NCBI GenBank assembly: GCA_030427585.1 | Contig: JAUIBW010000009.1 | Coordinates: forward strand, 96,539 to 160,538 | Direction of reading: 5' to 3' | Length of the DNA stretch: 64,000 nt | From: Bacteroidia bacterium | Lineage (GTDB): Bacteria > Bacteroidota > Bacteroidia > Flavobacteriales > Flavobacteriaceae | Shown here: positions 1-6,262 of the stretch, piece by piece | Layout of the letters: each line of letters starts with the position of its first letter | Position numbering within the stretch: position 1 is the first letter of the stretch | Translations under genes and position numbers: made by a program | The notes under the pieces: generated by a model | Told to the model about the DNA's origin: nothing | Seen by the model: only the letters and a program-made list of their open reading frames with translations | Database searches by the model: none

Positions 1-1
1 G

Positions 2-481
2 GATGCCGAACACGATGAGAAAGCATATTTTAAATCGCATCATATTGCATTATTTTTATTGATAGCTAAATTAACAGAAATAAAACTTTCTCAAATCAAT
101 ACCAATACAGTACTACTCACCAATATTACAAATGATAATGCTTATTTTAAAGAGCTGAATTTTTTAATGAAAGAAGAAAAAATTTATGTCGATCCTAATT
201 TAGGTTTAGAAAATATTTCAAAAAGATTACAGATAAGTAGTAACTATCTATCTCAATTGATTAATAAACTAGGCGGGTGCAATTTTTCTGATTATATAAA
301 TAGTTATAGAGTGGAAGAAGTAAAATCTAAACTGAAAAATCCCGATTATGATAACTATACCGTATTGGGTATTGCTATGGAATGTGGATTTAATTCGAAA
401 TCACCTTTTTATTCTGCATTTAAAAAACACACAGGGGTCTCTCCCAAAGAGTATAGACAGCAGCAACAAATTATGTCCTGA
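2..481 (+). CDS. GAF/AraC-type regulator, 5' part outside the window
   Basis: The reading frame is open from the first bases of the window (D-A-E-H-D-E-K, the end of a GAF domain), so the gene begins to the left. The visible part ends in an AraC-type helix-turn-helix: LGLENISKRLQISSNYLSQ is the first helix pair, and GIAMECGFNSKSPFYSAFKK is the second, followed by the usual TGVSPKEYR end. It is nearly identical to the C-terminal half of the gene at 2509-3393. The main difference is a two-residue deletion in the linker (NTNTV here, NANTNTV there). It probably acts as a ligand-responsive transcription factor; the ligand is unknown. The near-identity extends about 85 bp past the stop codon, which indicates a recent duplication. 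Confidence 0.85.
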   Translation, partial: DAEHDEKAYFKSHHIALFLLIAKLTEIKLSQINTNTVLLTNITNDNAYFKELNFLMKEEKIYVDPNLGLENISKRLQISSNYLSQLINKLGGCNFSDYINSYRVEEVKSKLKNPDYDNYTVLGIAMECGFNSKSPFYSAFKKHTGVSPKEYRQQQQIMS

Positions 482-507
482 TTTCTTGAAATTCAAACTT
501 TAAGGAC
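475..507. promoter_or_regulatory. Palindrome GTCC...TTGAAATTCAA...GGAC at the regulator stop codon
   Basis: Imperfect inverted repeat with outer arms GTCC/GGAC and core TTGAAATTCAA. It overlaps the stop codon of the AraC-type gene. There is no T-run, so it does not look like a terminator. The same element recurs near 3387, 5677, 6238, 8104, 9470, 14061 and 57042. It could be an operator for the AraC-type regulators (inference). Confidence 0.5.
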
Positions 508-557
508 ACTTAGAATTTTTAATGTTATTACAATTGCATCTCACTTGTATTTTATAC

Positions 558-614
558 AGTTGAGTTTGTGTATTAGGTGAGTAGGTTTGCTTATAAGAAT
601 AGGCTTACCTTTTA
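558..614 (+). other. Leader-like segment with degenerate hairpin
   Basis: Contains AGTTGAGTTTGTGTA followed by an imperfect hairpin (AGGTGAGTAGG... AGGCTTACCT) and a short T-run. It matches the segment at 3470-3530, where the hairpin is much better. It is probably the terminator or leader between the regulator and the downstream lipoprotein gene, decayed in this copy. Confidence 0.35.
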
Positions 615-687
615 GTTAGAAAACATACCAAAATGATATACAATAGAGAGAAACACTATAAAACTGTAACTCAAAATTTATAACTAT

Positions 688-847
688 ATGAAAACCCTTC
701 GTTTATATACAGATCATGACTATTGTAGGTATCTCATGACTAACGTTTTCTACTTATTCTTGTGAGAAAGAGGAAACCATAGAAACCTATCAGGTACACC
801 CTGATCCAGGAGGCGATGGTGGTTCAGACGAGCCAGTATGCCCTTAG
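688..847 (+). pseudogene. Broken copy of the 56-aa CPSC lipoprotein
   Basis: An ATG at 688 opens a frame that stops at the TGA near 766. A second frame, ending at TAG 845-847, encodes S-C-E-K-E-E-T-I-E-T-Y-Q-V then HPDPGGDGGSDEPVCP. That matches the C-terminal part of the intact protein at 4482-4652 (SCETDQDETYEIEQIQPDPG... ECPSC). The signal-peptide half and the mature half are therefore in different frames, and the terminal Ser-Cys is missing. It is read here as a frameshifted pseudogene of that small lipoprotein. A sequencing error at the frameshift cannot be excluded. Confidence 0.6.
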
Positions 848-918
848 TTGCTAATAATTTTTGTGATTTTTTTTAATGTTACAAGGGTTACTACTTATTA
901 TATAATAGGTAGTAATCA

Positions 919-947
919 CTGGGATGTCTATACCATCCCGGTTTTTT
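919..947 (+). terminator. Rho-independent terminator
   Basis: Stem CTGGGATG/CATCCCGG with a 7-nt loop followed by TTTTTT. It lies downstream of the small lipoprotein pseudogene and before the gene at 1096. Confidence 0.7.
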
Positions 948-1095
948 GCACATCAACTCACTCTAGATTTTGGATAAAAAGGCTTGTTTATCTCAGATGA
1001 TTCCAACCTGTAAGATACTCACACAAAAAAAGACACATCCCCGGGTGTCTATAAACGTTCGGGAAAATTAGTAATCAATATTAAATTTAAACACG

Positions 1096-1875
1096 ATGAA
1101 ACACACTAGATCATTTTTACAAATTTTATGTATGTCTGTAGGCATACTTTTGGCTACATCTTGCGAAAACGAAGACAGGATGGAGCAGGAGGAAGCAATA
1201 AGCCCTGATAAACAACTGGCAGTTTTTACTTTTTCAAATGGTACCGATTTACAGTTTATACAAGGTGTTGAAGAAGGAGAACCGGTTATTATGGCTTTAG
1301 AATCAGGAAAAGAAGGCCATGAAAATTTTATAGATTTTGATGCCCATTCTATGCTGGACATTTACCTGTCATTAACTACAAAAGAGCATCCGGTCCCTCA
1401 ATTATTAATTAATATGGCAGGAGCAACAAAAAATCAGCAAATACTACAAGAAAGAAAGGTGGTAACCTCTTTAAGCGCTCCTGTAACCTATACCATAGAA
1501 AAAATCCCTGGTAAATTATTGTTACCTGCCGGCATATCTCGCGGGTATTGTGATAATATAAGTGCCGATTATTGTGAATCCGGAGAGTGGGTTGCTCAGG
1601 ATTGGTGGAAATCTGGTGGTAAATACAAAAAAATAGAAGGGTACTCCTATCTTTTTTCAGATAGTGAAAAATCATCTATGACAGTTGAGTTTCAATACCA
1701 GAAAAGAAACGGAGATTGGAAAATAAATGACAGTGCTACACATACAGTAGTAAAAGGAGGATGGAAAAGGATCACCTATATAGGAGGGTCAAAAAGAAGA
1801 AGAGGTTCTTTTCGCTTGGGGGGATCGTTTAATGATCCGTTACACTGGAGAGGATGGACAGATGTTCGCAATTAA
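1096..1875 (+). CDS. Putative lipoprotein, paralogue family of unknown function
   Basis: 259 aa with an N-terminal signal peptide and lipobox (LLATSC), so it is probably an exported lipoprotein. The middle contains FTFSNGTDLQF, then NFIDFDAHSMLDIYLSLT and a P-V-P-Q-L-L motif. The same order appears in the proteins at 3554-4351 and, more distantly, at 4761-5621 (minus). The C-terminal part is basic and aromatic (GGWKRITYIGGSKRRRG, then W-R-G-W-T-D-V-R-N at the end). The last residues match those of the 3554 protein (W-K-G-Y-T-D-F-R-N). Two Cys residues lie in the variable middle part. I do not recognise the family and assign no function. Sits downstream of a GAF/AraC regulator and a palindrome, which suggests control by that regulator. 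Confidence 0.75.
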   Translation: MKHTRSFLQILCMSVGILLATSCENEDRMEQEEAISPDKQLAVFTFSNGTDLQFIQGVEEGEPVIMALESGKEGHENFIDFDAHSMLDIYLSLTTKEHPVPQLLINMAGATKNQQILQERKVVTSLSAPVTYTIEKIPGKLLLPAGISRGYCDNISADYCESGEWVAQDWWKSGGKYKKIEGYSYLFSDSEKSSMTVEFQYQKRNGDWKINDSATHTVVKGGWKRITYIGGSKRRRGSFRLGGSFNDPLHWRGWTDVRN

Positions 1876-1985
1876 CAAATACCATGTTTTTATATTCTGT
1901 TGATGGTGCATTTATTTTAAAGTAGTGGCTTCATATCAAAACAGATGATAAAGACCTTGAAAAATTATAAAAGTATTGTCATGTT

Positions 1986-2024
1986 AAGTGTGTTGATGTG
2001 TAATCCTGAAGCCTTCAACACACT
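1986..2024. repeat. Perfect 11-bp inverted repeat
   Basis: Arms AAGTGTGTTGA and TCAACACACTT with a 17-nt spacer in the gap between the lipoprotein at 1096 and the pseudogene at 2154. No T-run follows on the plus strand. It may be part of a 3' UTR hairpin. Otherwise I see nothing in this gap. Confidence 0.45.
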
Positions 2025-2153
2025 TATGACTGGCAATGAAATTGTACTGGAGATCCACCCCTTTTTTATGCTATATTGTTGTAAATATGTATGATGATAA
2101 TCTGTTTTATTTTTTATAGCTTATACAGAATTACTCTAAAAACCTGTTATATC

Positions 2154-2443
2154 ATGAAAAAATAGATAGTGTATCTTTTTGTTATTATATTTTTTAGCAC
2201 ATGCAATGAAGAAAAGAAATCAGTATTAGTTGGTAAATGGAAATTAACTCATGTTCTTGTGATCCCGGAAATGACAAAGGTACTTATCAGAAAGCTGGTC
2301 AGGAAAAAGTTATTGAGTTTTTTGCAGATGGTAGTTTACGCTCAACACGGTCATTTTTCCAAAGAGATGCAAATAAAACCAACGGAATGTCTGGAACATA
2401 TTTAAAAAAATACTACACTTATCATCCCGTGTATCTCCTCTGA
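2154..2443 (+). pseudogene. Decayed lipocalin-like lipoprotein
   Basis: ATG at 2154 is followed after two codons by TAG. The rest of that frame reads as a lipoprotein signal (YLFVIIFFSTCNEEKKSVL) and the start of a lipocalin-like domain (VGKWKLTHV). Near 2262 the sense shifts to another frame, CDPGNDKGTYQKAG then EKVIEFFADGSLRS, ending at TGA 2441-2443. One premature stop and one frameshift make it a likely pseudogene. The V-G-K-W-K start and the F-F-A-D-G-S-L strand are typical of small Bacteroidota lipocalin-like lipoproteins. It abuts the truncated regulator at 2509, so a rearrangement may have joined the two. Confidence 0.6.
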
Positions 2444-2508
2444 GTCTATAAATAAACTTTCAACTTTCGGGATTAGGGCATGTTTTCTCAGAAAAAGAAC
2501 TTCAATTA

Positions 2509-3393
2509 GTGTATTCTAATCCTATATCTATTACGGGGATATTAAGTTATTTTGCTACTTCTTTGTTTGATAAAAATAAGAGAGATGATGTTTTATTAGA
2601 TATTGTAGAGAATTGTATTTCTCAATTACAGTTACAGGAATGTAGTATTTATATGATATGTAAAGAAAATAAGACATTAATTCCCAAAGCAACATATAGT
2701 AACAAAAACAATTGTGAAATCACAAAAAGGAAAAAACAAATACCTATCCTAATTGGCGAAGGAATCTTGAGTAAAGTAGTGCAATTGGGGAAATACCAAT
2801 GTATAGAAAACATAAGTGTAATTACAGATGATAACAAGAAGTGCATTACAAGAGGATCAAAGCTTTCTGTTCCTATATTTATAAGGGAGAAGGTAGTAGG
2901 AGTTTTGGATGCCGAGCACGACGAGAAAGCATATTTTAAATCACATCATATTGCATTATTTCTATTGATAGCTAAATTAACAGAAATAAAACTTTCTCAA
3001 ATCAACGCCAACACTAATACAGTAGTACTCACCAATATTACAAATGACAATGCCTACTTTAAAGAGTTGAATTTTTTAATGAAAGAAGAAAAAATTTATG
3101 TAGACCCTAATTTAGGCCTAGAAAATATTTCAAAAAGACTACAAATAAGCAGTAACTATTTATCTCAGTTGATCAATAAACTAGAAGGCTGTAATTTTTC
3201 TGATTATATAAATAGTTACAGGATCGAGGAAGTAAAATCTAAACTAAAAGATCCTGATTATGATAACTATACCGTATTGGGTATTGCCATGGAATGTGGA
3301 TTTAATTCGAAATCACCTTTTTATTCTGCATTTAAGAAACACACAGGGGTCTCTCCCAAAGAATATAGACAACAGCAACAAATTATGTCCTGA
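2509..3393 (+). CDS. GAF/AraC-type regulator, apparently 5'-truncated
   Basis: 294 aa from a GTG start. A GAF domain occupies about residues 10-160 (DIVENCISQLQLQECSIYM ... EKVVGVLDAEHDEKAYF). A C-terminal AraC-type HTH occupies about residues 185-290 and ends in TGVSPKEYRQQQQ. The frame is open upstream to a TAA at 2449. The residues encoded there (N-F-Q-L-S-G-L-G-H-V-F-S-E-K-E) align without gaps to the region just before the GAF domain of the 8194 protein (N-F-S-T-D-S-L-Y-Q-I-F-S-E-K-D). The gene has therefore lost the membrane-anchoring N-terminus that its paralogue keeps, and no ATG lies near. Whether it is expressed as a soluble protein from GTG or is a pseudogene cannot be decided here. 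Immediately downstream are the palindrome, a terminator and a lipoprotein gene. Confidence 0.65.
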   Translation: MYSNPISITGILSYFATSLFDKNKRDDVLLDIVENCISQLQLQECSIYMICKENKTLIPKATYSNKNNCEITKRKKQIPILIGEGILSKVVQLGKYQCIENISVITDDNKKCITRGSKLSVPIFIREKVVGVLDAEHDEKAYFKSHHIALFLLIAKLTEIKLSQINANTNTVVLTNITNDNAYFKELNFLMKEEKIYVDPNLGLENISKRLQISSNYLSQLINKLEGCNFSDYINSYRIEEVKSKLKDPDYDNYTVLGIAMECGFNSKSPFYSAFKKHTGVSPKEYRQQQQIMS

Positions 3394-3419
3394 TTTCTTG
3401 AAATTCAAACTTTAAGGAC
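3387..3419. promoter_or_regulatory. Palindrome GTCC...TTGAAATTCAA...GGAC
   Basis: Identical to the element at 475-507. It overlaps the stop codon of the regulator and lies 134 bp before the ATG of the lipoprotein at 3554. Candidate operator (inference). Confidence 0.5.
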
Positions 3420-3487
3420 ACTTAGAATTTTTAATGTTATTAAAATTGCAGCTCACTTGTATTTTATACAGTTGAGTTTGTGTTATA

Positions 3488-3530
3488 AGGTGAGTAGGTT
3501 TTGGGCCCTTAAAATGTACTCACCTTTTTT
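3488..3530 (+). terminator. Terminator or attenuator just upstream of the lipoprotein gene
   Basis: Stem AGGTGAGTA / TACTCACCT with a 20-nt loop followed by TTTTTT. It ends only 23 nt before the ATG at 3554, so it is either the terminator of the regulator gene or a leader attenuator for the lipoprotein. AGTTGAGTTTGTGTTA precedes it at 3470. Confidence 0.6.
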
Positions 3531-3553
3531 AAAACATCTTAAAACCTAATACT

Positions 3554-4351
3554 ATGAAAAATTTTATCCCTACAAGAATTACATTAATCGAATACATTTC
3601 ACTTCTGGCATTTGCCACATTCTCTTGCGAGCGAATTAATAATGAAACACTACAGGAAAATAATAATGGAGAATTGGCGATTTTTACATTCTCTAATGGA
3701 AATACATTACAATTAATTGAAAGTGAAGAAGAAGGAGACCCAGTTCTCTTGGTTATTGAATCTGGCTCAAATAAAAATATAGAATTCATAGACTTTGACG
3801 CTAATTCTATATTAGACATATACCTAAAATTAACTCCTGAAGACTCTCCTCTCCCAAAAATAATTGCAGATATCTCTGAAGACAACGATCATTTGCATCG
3901 TAGAAGTATTGTTAGAAATTTTGATGCTTCACTAAAATTTAGTGTTGAAAAAATCCCTGAAGTACTTAAAATGAAAAGGAATACTAAAGCAGATTTTTGC
4001 GATGATATTCCTGAGAGTTATAACTATTGTTACAATCGAAAAAAAAGTAAAGTGTCTAATATTACATCGAGTAGTCGATGTAAAGTAATGGAAAATTATA
4101 CCTCTGTTTTTAAAGAATCATACAATGAAGGGAAGTATATGGAAGTAAGACATAGATATAGAACAGTATCAGGAGGATGGGCGACGCATGTGAAAGGAAA
4201 ATACAAGGTATATCCCGGAAAATGGAAACGATTGTCAATACCAGGGAAAATGAAAAGATACAGAAGGGCAGCACGTAGTGGGGTTAACGCATCAACTGGC
4301 CTCGGAACAGAATATGTGTATTGGAAAGGGTATACGGATTTTCGGAATTAA
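3554..4351 (+). CDS. Putative secreted protein, paralogue of the 1096 lipoprotein
   Basis: 265 aa. The N-terminus is a signal-peptide-like stretch (ISLLAFATFSCERINNE) with a lipobox-like Cys, though the preceding charged region is long. Shared with the 1096 protein: IFTFSNGNTLQLIESEEEG, then IEFIDFDANSILDIYLKLT, SPLPKII, a FSVEKIPE segment, and the C-terminal W-K-G-Y-T-D-F-R-N. The family is unknown to me. The basic, aromatic C-terminal third (GKWKRLSIPGKMKRYRRAA) is conserved in type with the paralogue and could bind a polyanion or surface glycan, but this is speculation. It follows a GAF/AraC regulator, a palindrome and a hairpin, and is followed by a 56-aa lipoprotein gene. Confidence 0.75.
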   Translation: MKNFIPTRITLIEYISLLAFATFSCERINNETLQENNNGELAIFTFSNGNTLQLIESEEEGDPVLLVIESGSNKNIEFIDFDANSILDIYLKLTPEDSPLPKIIADISEDNDHLHRRSIVRNFDASLKFSVEKIPEVLKMKRNTKADFCDDIPESYNYCYNRKKSKVSNITSSSRCKVMENYTSVFKESYNEGKYMEVRHRYRTVSGGWATHVKGKYKVYPGKWKRLSIPGKMKRYRRAARSGVNASTGLGTEYVYWKGYTDFRN

Positions 4352-4481
4352 TGCTCTAAATTTTCATCTAAAAATAAATAATACGATAATTTATACCTGG
4401 TATAAAGTAAGGTGTTTCTCCTTTACCTGGTGATGACAAAGCAGGAGAAGCACAAATAGTATAACTTAATAATTAAAAACA

Positions 4482-4652
4482 ATGATCACAAATCGTTTAA
4501 AGACCCTTTTAACCCTTATCGGGATTATGGTATTAACCGTTTTTACTTTTTCTTGTGAAACAGATCAGGATGAAACTTATGAAATAGAGCAAATACAACC
4601 TGATCCGGGTGATGATGCAGGTTCAGAAGACCCAGAGTGCCCTTCTTGCTGA
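4482..4652 (+). CDS. 56-aa lipoprotein with C-terminal CPSC
   Basis: ATG at 4482, TGA at 4650-4652. The N-terminus is a signal peptide with lipobox (MVLTVFTFSC, Cys about residue 25). The mature part is about 30 residues, very acidic (ETDQDETYEIEQIQPDPG, then DDAGSEDPE) and ends in Cys-Pro-Ser-Cys. A decayed copy lies at 688-847 next to the other GAF/AraC gene, and the shared mature sequence supports a real protein-coding gene. The terminal CxxC could bind metal, form a disulfide or be a modification site; none is shown. A terminator follows at 4705. Function unknown. Confidence 0.7.
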   Translation: MITNRLKTLLTLIGIMVLTVFTFSCETDQDETYEIEQIQPDPGDDAGSEDPECPSC

Positions 4653-4704
4653 TTTTATAATTTCAATATGTTTTTTGGGGTGTTTGATTTCATCCCGATT
4701 AAAA

Positions 4705-4738
4705 AAAAGCTGCCCATTCTTTTTAATAGGCAGCTTTT
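4705..4738. terminator. Bidirectional terminator between convergent genes
   Basis: Stem AAAAGCTGCC / GGCAGCTTTT flanked by A- and T-runs. It separates the small lipoprotein gene (plus) from the lipoprotein gene ending at 4761 (minus). Confidence 0.7.
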
Positions 4739-4760
4739 AAAGATCATCATCCTATCTGGT

Positions 4761-5621
4761 TTACTTATAGTTTTTGAAATACAAGGCTCCTCCATATGTA
4801 AAATGACCCGTATCTTGGTTAAAAGCTTGTACTTTCATTGCTCTTCTATCATAGTTATCATATTCCTTTCCCCATACTACTGAGTAATTAGCAGGGATTT
4901 TTATGTTAGATACCCATTTATAATTACCCCAGATGTTCATTTTATAAGTCGCTATTTTAATGTCTTCGTCAAATTCACAATTTGTAATATTAAATCCTAG
5001 TTTTTTACACTTGTTATTATTCTTTTTACCTGAGGAATACAAACTGTTGTAACCCCATTCTGATGCCCAAGCTTTGTATACCCTGGAGTACATCCCATTA
5101 TTATCATAAGTTTTCATGTAATCATCAGAATTATCAGGTTCTTGACAAAAATATGGGGGCTCATAGATCGCTTTATATGAAGCAAAAACCTTATCTAATG
5201 ACTTCCCATAAACTGGATCCGATAGTGTATTTACAATACTTCTTTTACTAGCATTGGATTTTGATTTCTGGTCATTAGATGTATCTAACAAAGCTTTGGG
5301 TACTGGGGTATCATTATCTGTTAACGCCAGGAATATTTCTAAAGCATTTGCATTATTTAGAGGTCCTAACCCCTGAAACGAATCGGTTTTGCCAAGAGCA
5401 AGATAAGAGATCCCATCTTCTTCTTTGGTAAAAGATATGGTGGTTTGATCGGGCAAAGTTATCGTTGCCAAATGTTTTTGTCCTAAAACCCCTTGTTCTA
5501 ATGCTGTTTCTGGCTGCAGTTGTTGTGTAAAACTTTCATCTTCTGAGCAAGAGTTAAACAGTAAGCAACCGATAATTAGAACGATTGCAGGTTTGTTCCT
5601 AAAAAGTGATTTGATTTTCAT
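4761..5621 (-). CDS. Putative lipoprotein, third member of the local paralogue family
   Basis: 286 aa. Signal peptide with lipobox (IIGCLLFNSCSEDE). The central part follows the order seen in the 1096 and 3554 proteins: LATITLPDQTTISFTKEEDG, then NALEIFLALTDNDTPVPKAL, then RSIVNTLSDPVYGKSLDKV (compare RKVVTSLSAPVTYTIEKIP). The C-terminal half differs: it has several Cys (F-C-Q-E, N-K-C-K-K, N-C-E-F) and ends in an aromatic segment (YKWVSNIKIPANYSVVWGKE ... YFKNYK). No known domain recognised. A 14-bp perfect palindrome stands 56 bp upstream of its start, of the same family as those near the AraC genes, so it may belong to the same regulon (inference). Confidence 0.75.
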   Translation of the reverse strand: MKIKSLFRNKPAIVLIIGCLLFNSCSEDESFTQQLQPETALEQGVLGQKHLATITLPDQTTISFTKEEDGISYLALGKTDSFQGLGPLNNANALEIFLALTDNDTPVPKALLDTSNDQKSKSNASKRSIVNTLSDPVYGKSLDKVFASYKAIYEPPYFCQEPDNSDDYMKTYDNNGMYSRVYKAWASEWGYNSLYSSGKKNNNKCKKLGFNITNCEFDEDIKIATYKMNIWGNYKWVSNIKIPANYSVVWGKEYDNYDRRAMKVQAFNQDTGHFTYGGALYFKNYK

Positions 5622-5676
5622 TATTTGTGTGAATTTAAATTTTGCTTAAAAAAACAACATCTTTAATTCACGATTA

Positions 5677-5707
5677 TCCTGATTTCTTGAATATCAAGAA
5701 ATCAGGA
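5677..5707. promoter_or_regulatory. Perfect 14-bp palindrome upstream of the minus-strand lipoprotein
   Basis: Arms TCCTGATTTCTTGA and TCAAGAAATCAGGA around ATA. It is the most symmetrical member of the palindrome family and is not adjacent to an AraC gene, which supports a role as a binding site rather than a by-product of gene duplication. Confidence 0.55.
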
Positions 5708-5785
5708 CGCATTATTCTGTATGAATCTCCAATGTATAAAAAGAAGTATGACTATACATTATCTTAATTATAAGAAGATACAAAA

Positions 5786-5826
5786 ACCCCTCAAACTATA
5801 TTTTCCCTTAGTATAGTTTGAGGGGT
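5786..5826 (-). terminator. Strong terminator behind the RiPP-like gene
   Basis: Perfect 15-bp stem (ACCCCTCAAACTATA / TATAGTTTGAGGGGT) with an 11-nt loop. On the minus strand it is followed by TTTTTG, 26 nt after the stop codon of the peptide gene at 5852. On the plus strand a long T-run also follows a few bases later. Confidence 0.75.
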
Positions 5827-5851
5827 ACTAATTTTTTTTTTGTAAAAATCC

Positions 5852-6028
5852 TTAATCCCATCCAAAATTAGTTGGACAAGTAATAATAGTAAATTTTGGC
5901 TTGTAGTATATAGGACATCTAGAAGGATTTTTACTATCTACATGGCCACCTTTTATAGATGATGGATTCTCTAGTTTTGTAATTTTTAATTTTGAAAGAC
6001 CTAATTTTTTCCCCTTTGCTTTTCTCAT
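5852..6028 (-). CDS. RiPP (lanthipeptide-like) precursor peptide with GG leader
   Basis: 58 aa, ATG at 6028, stop at 5852-5854. The leader is basic with the pattern KKLGLSKLKITKLENPSSI followed by KGG. This is the L-x-L-x-K-x-x-I-x-K-L-N form ending in GG known from Bacteroidota class I lanthipeptide and related peptide precursors. A core of about 30 residues would start at His29 and contains Cys38 and Cys51, both as Cys-Pro, with Ser32, Ser36, Thr47, Thr50 and Thr53 as possible dehydration sites. It ends in FGWD. The gene stands alone with its own strong terminator. No LanB/LanC, radical SAM or peptidase-ABC exporter gene is in the window, so enzymes would have to act from elsewhere. Family assignment rests on leader resemblance only. 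Confidence 0.65.
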   Translation of the reverse strand: MRKAKGKKLGLSKLKITKLENPSSIKGGHVDSKNPSRCPIYYKPKFTIITCPTNFGWD

Positions 6029-6237
6029 AATTTTTAGTTTTTAAAGATTATTATACATATATCTTCTCTACCAGTATCAAAATATTATCAATACAATTTC
6101 TTATCAAAAATCACACAAAGTGATGATAAAAAACGCCTAACAGTATAAAAAGGATATGTAAGTTACTTTTTTATGAATTCCAGGAATAAATATAGAGTAA
6201 AAAATAGTAAACATGTTACAAATGAGATGGTTATTAG

Positions 6238-6258
6238 TCGAAATTCACAGAATTTCGA
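6238..6258. promoter_or_regulatory. Palindrome TCGAAATTC-ACA-GAATTTCGA
   Basis: Perfect 9-bp arms with 3-nt spacer, four bases past the stop codon of the minus-strand TPR/AraC gene. Shorter relative of the palindrome family found beside the other AraC-type genes. Confidence 0.45.
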
Positions 6259-6262
6259 TAAA

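Noticed and set aside
1068..1361. 97-codon minus-strand frame over the start of the 1096 lipoprotein
   Set aside because: Antisense shadow of a protein with a clear signal peptide and paralogues.
4668..4883. Plus-strand reading frame of 71 codons overlapping the terminator at 4705
   Set aside because: It covers a terminator and the antisense of the lipoprotein gene at 4761 and has no protein-like features.
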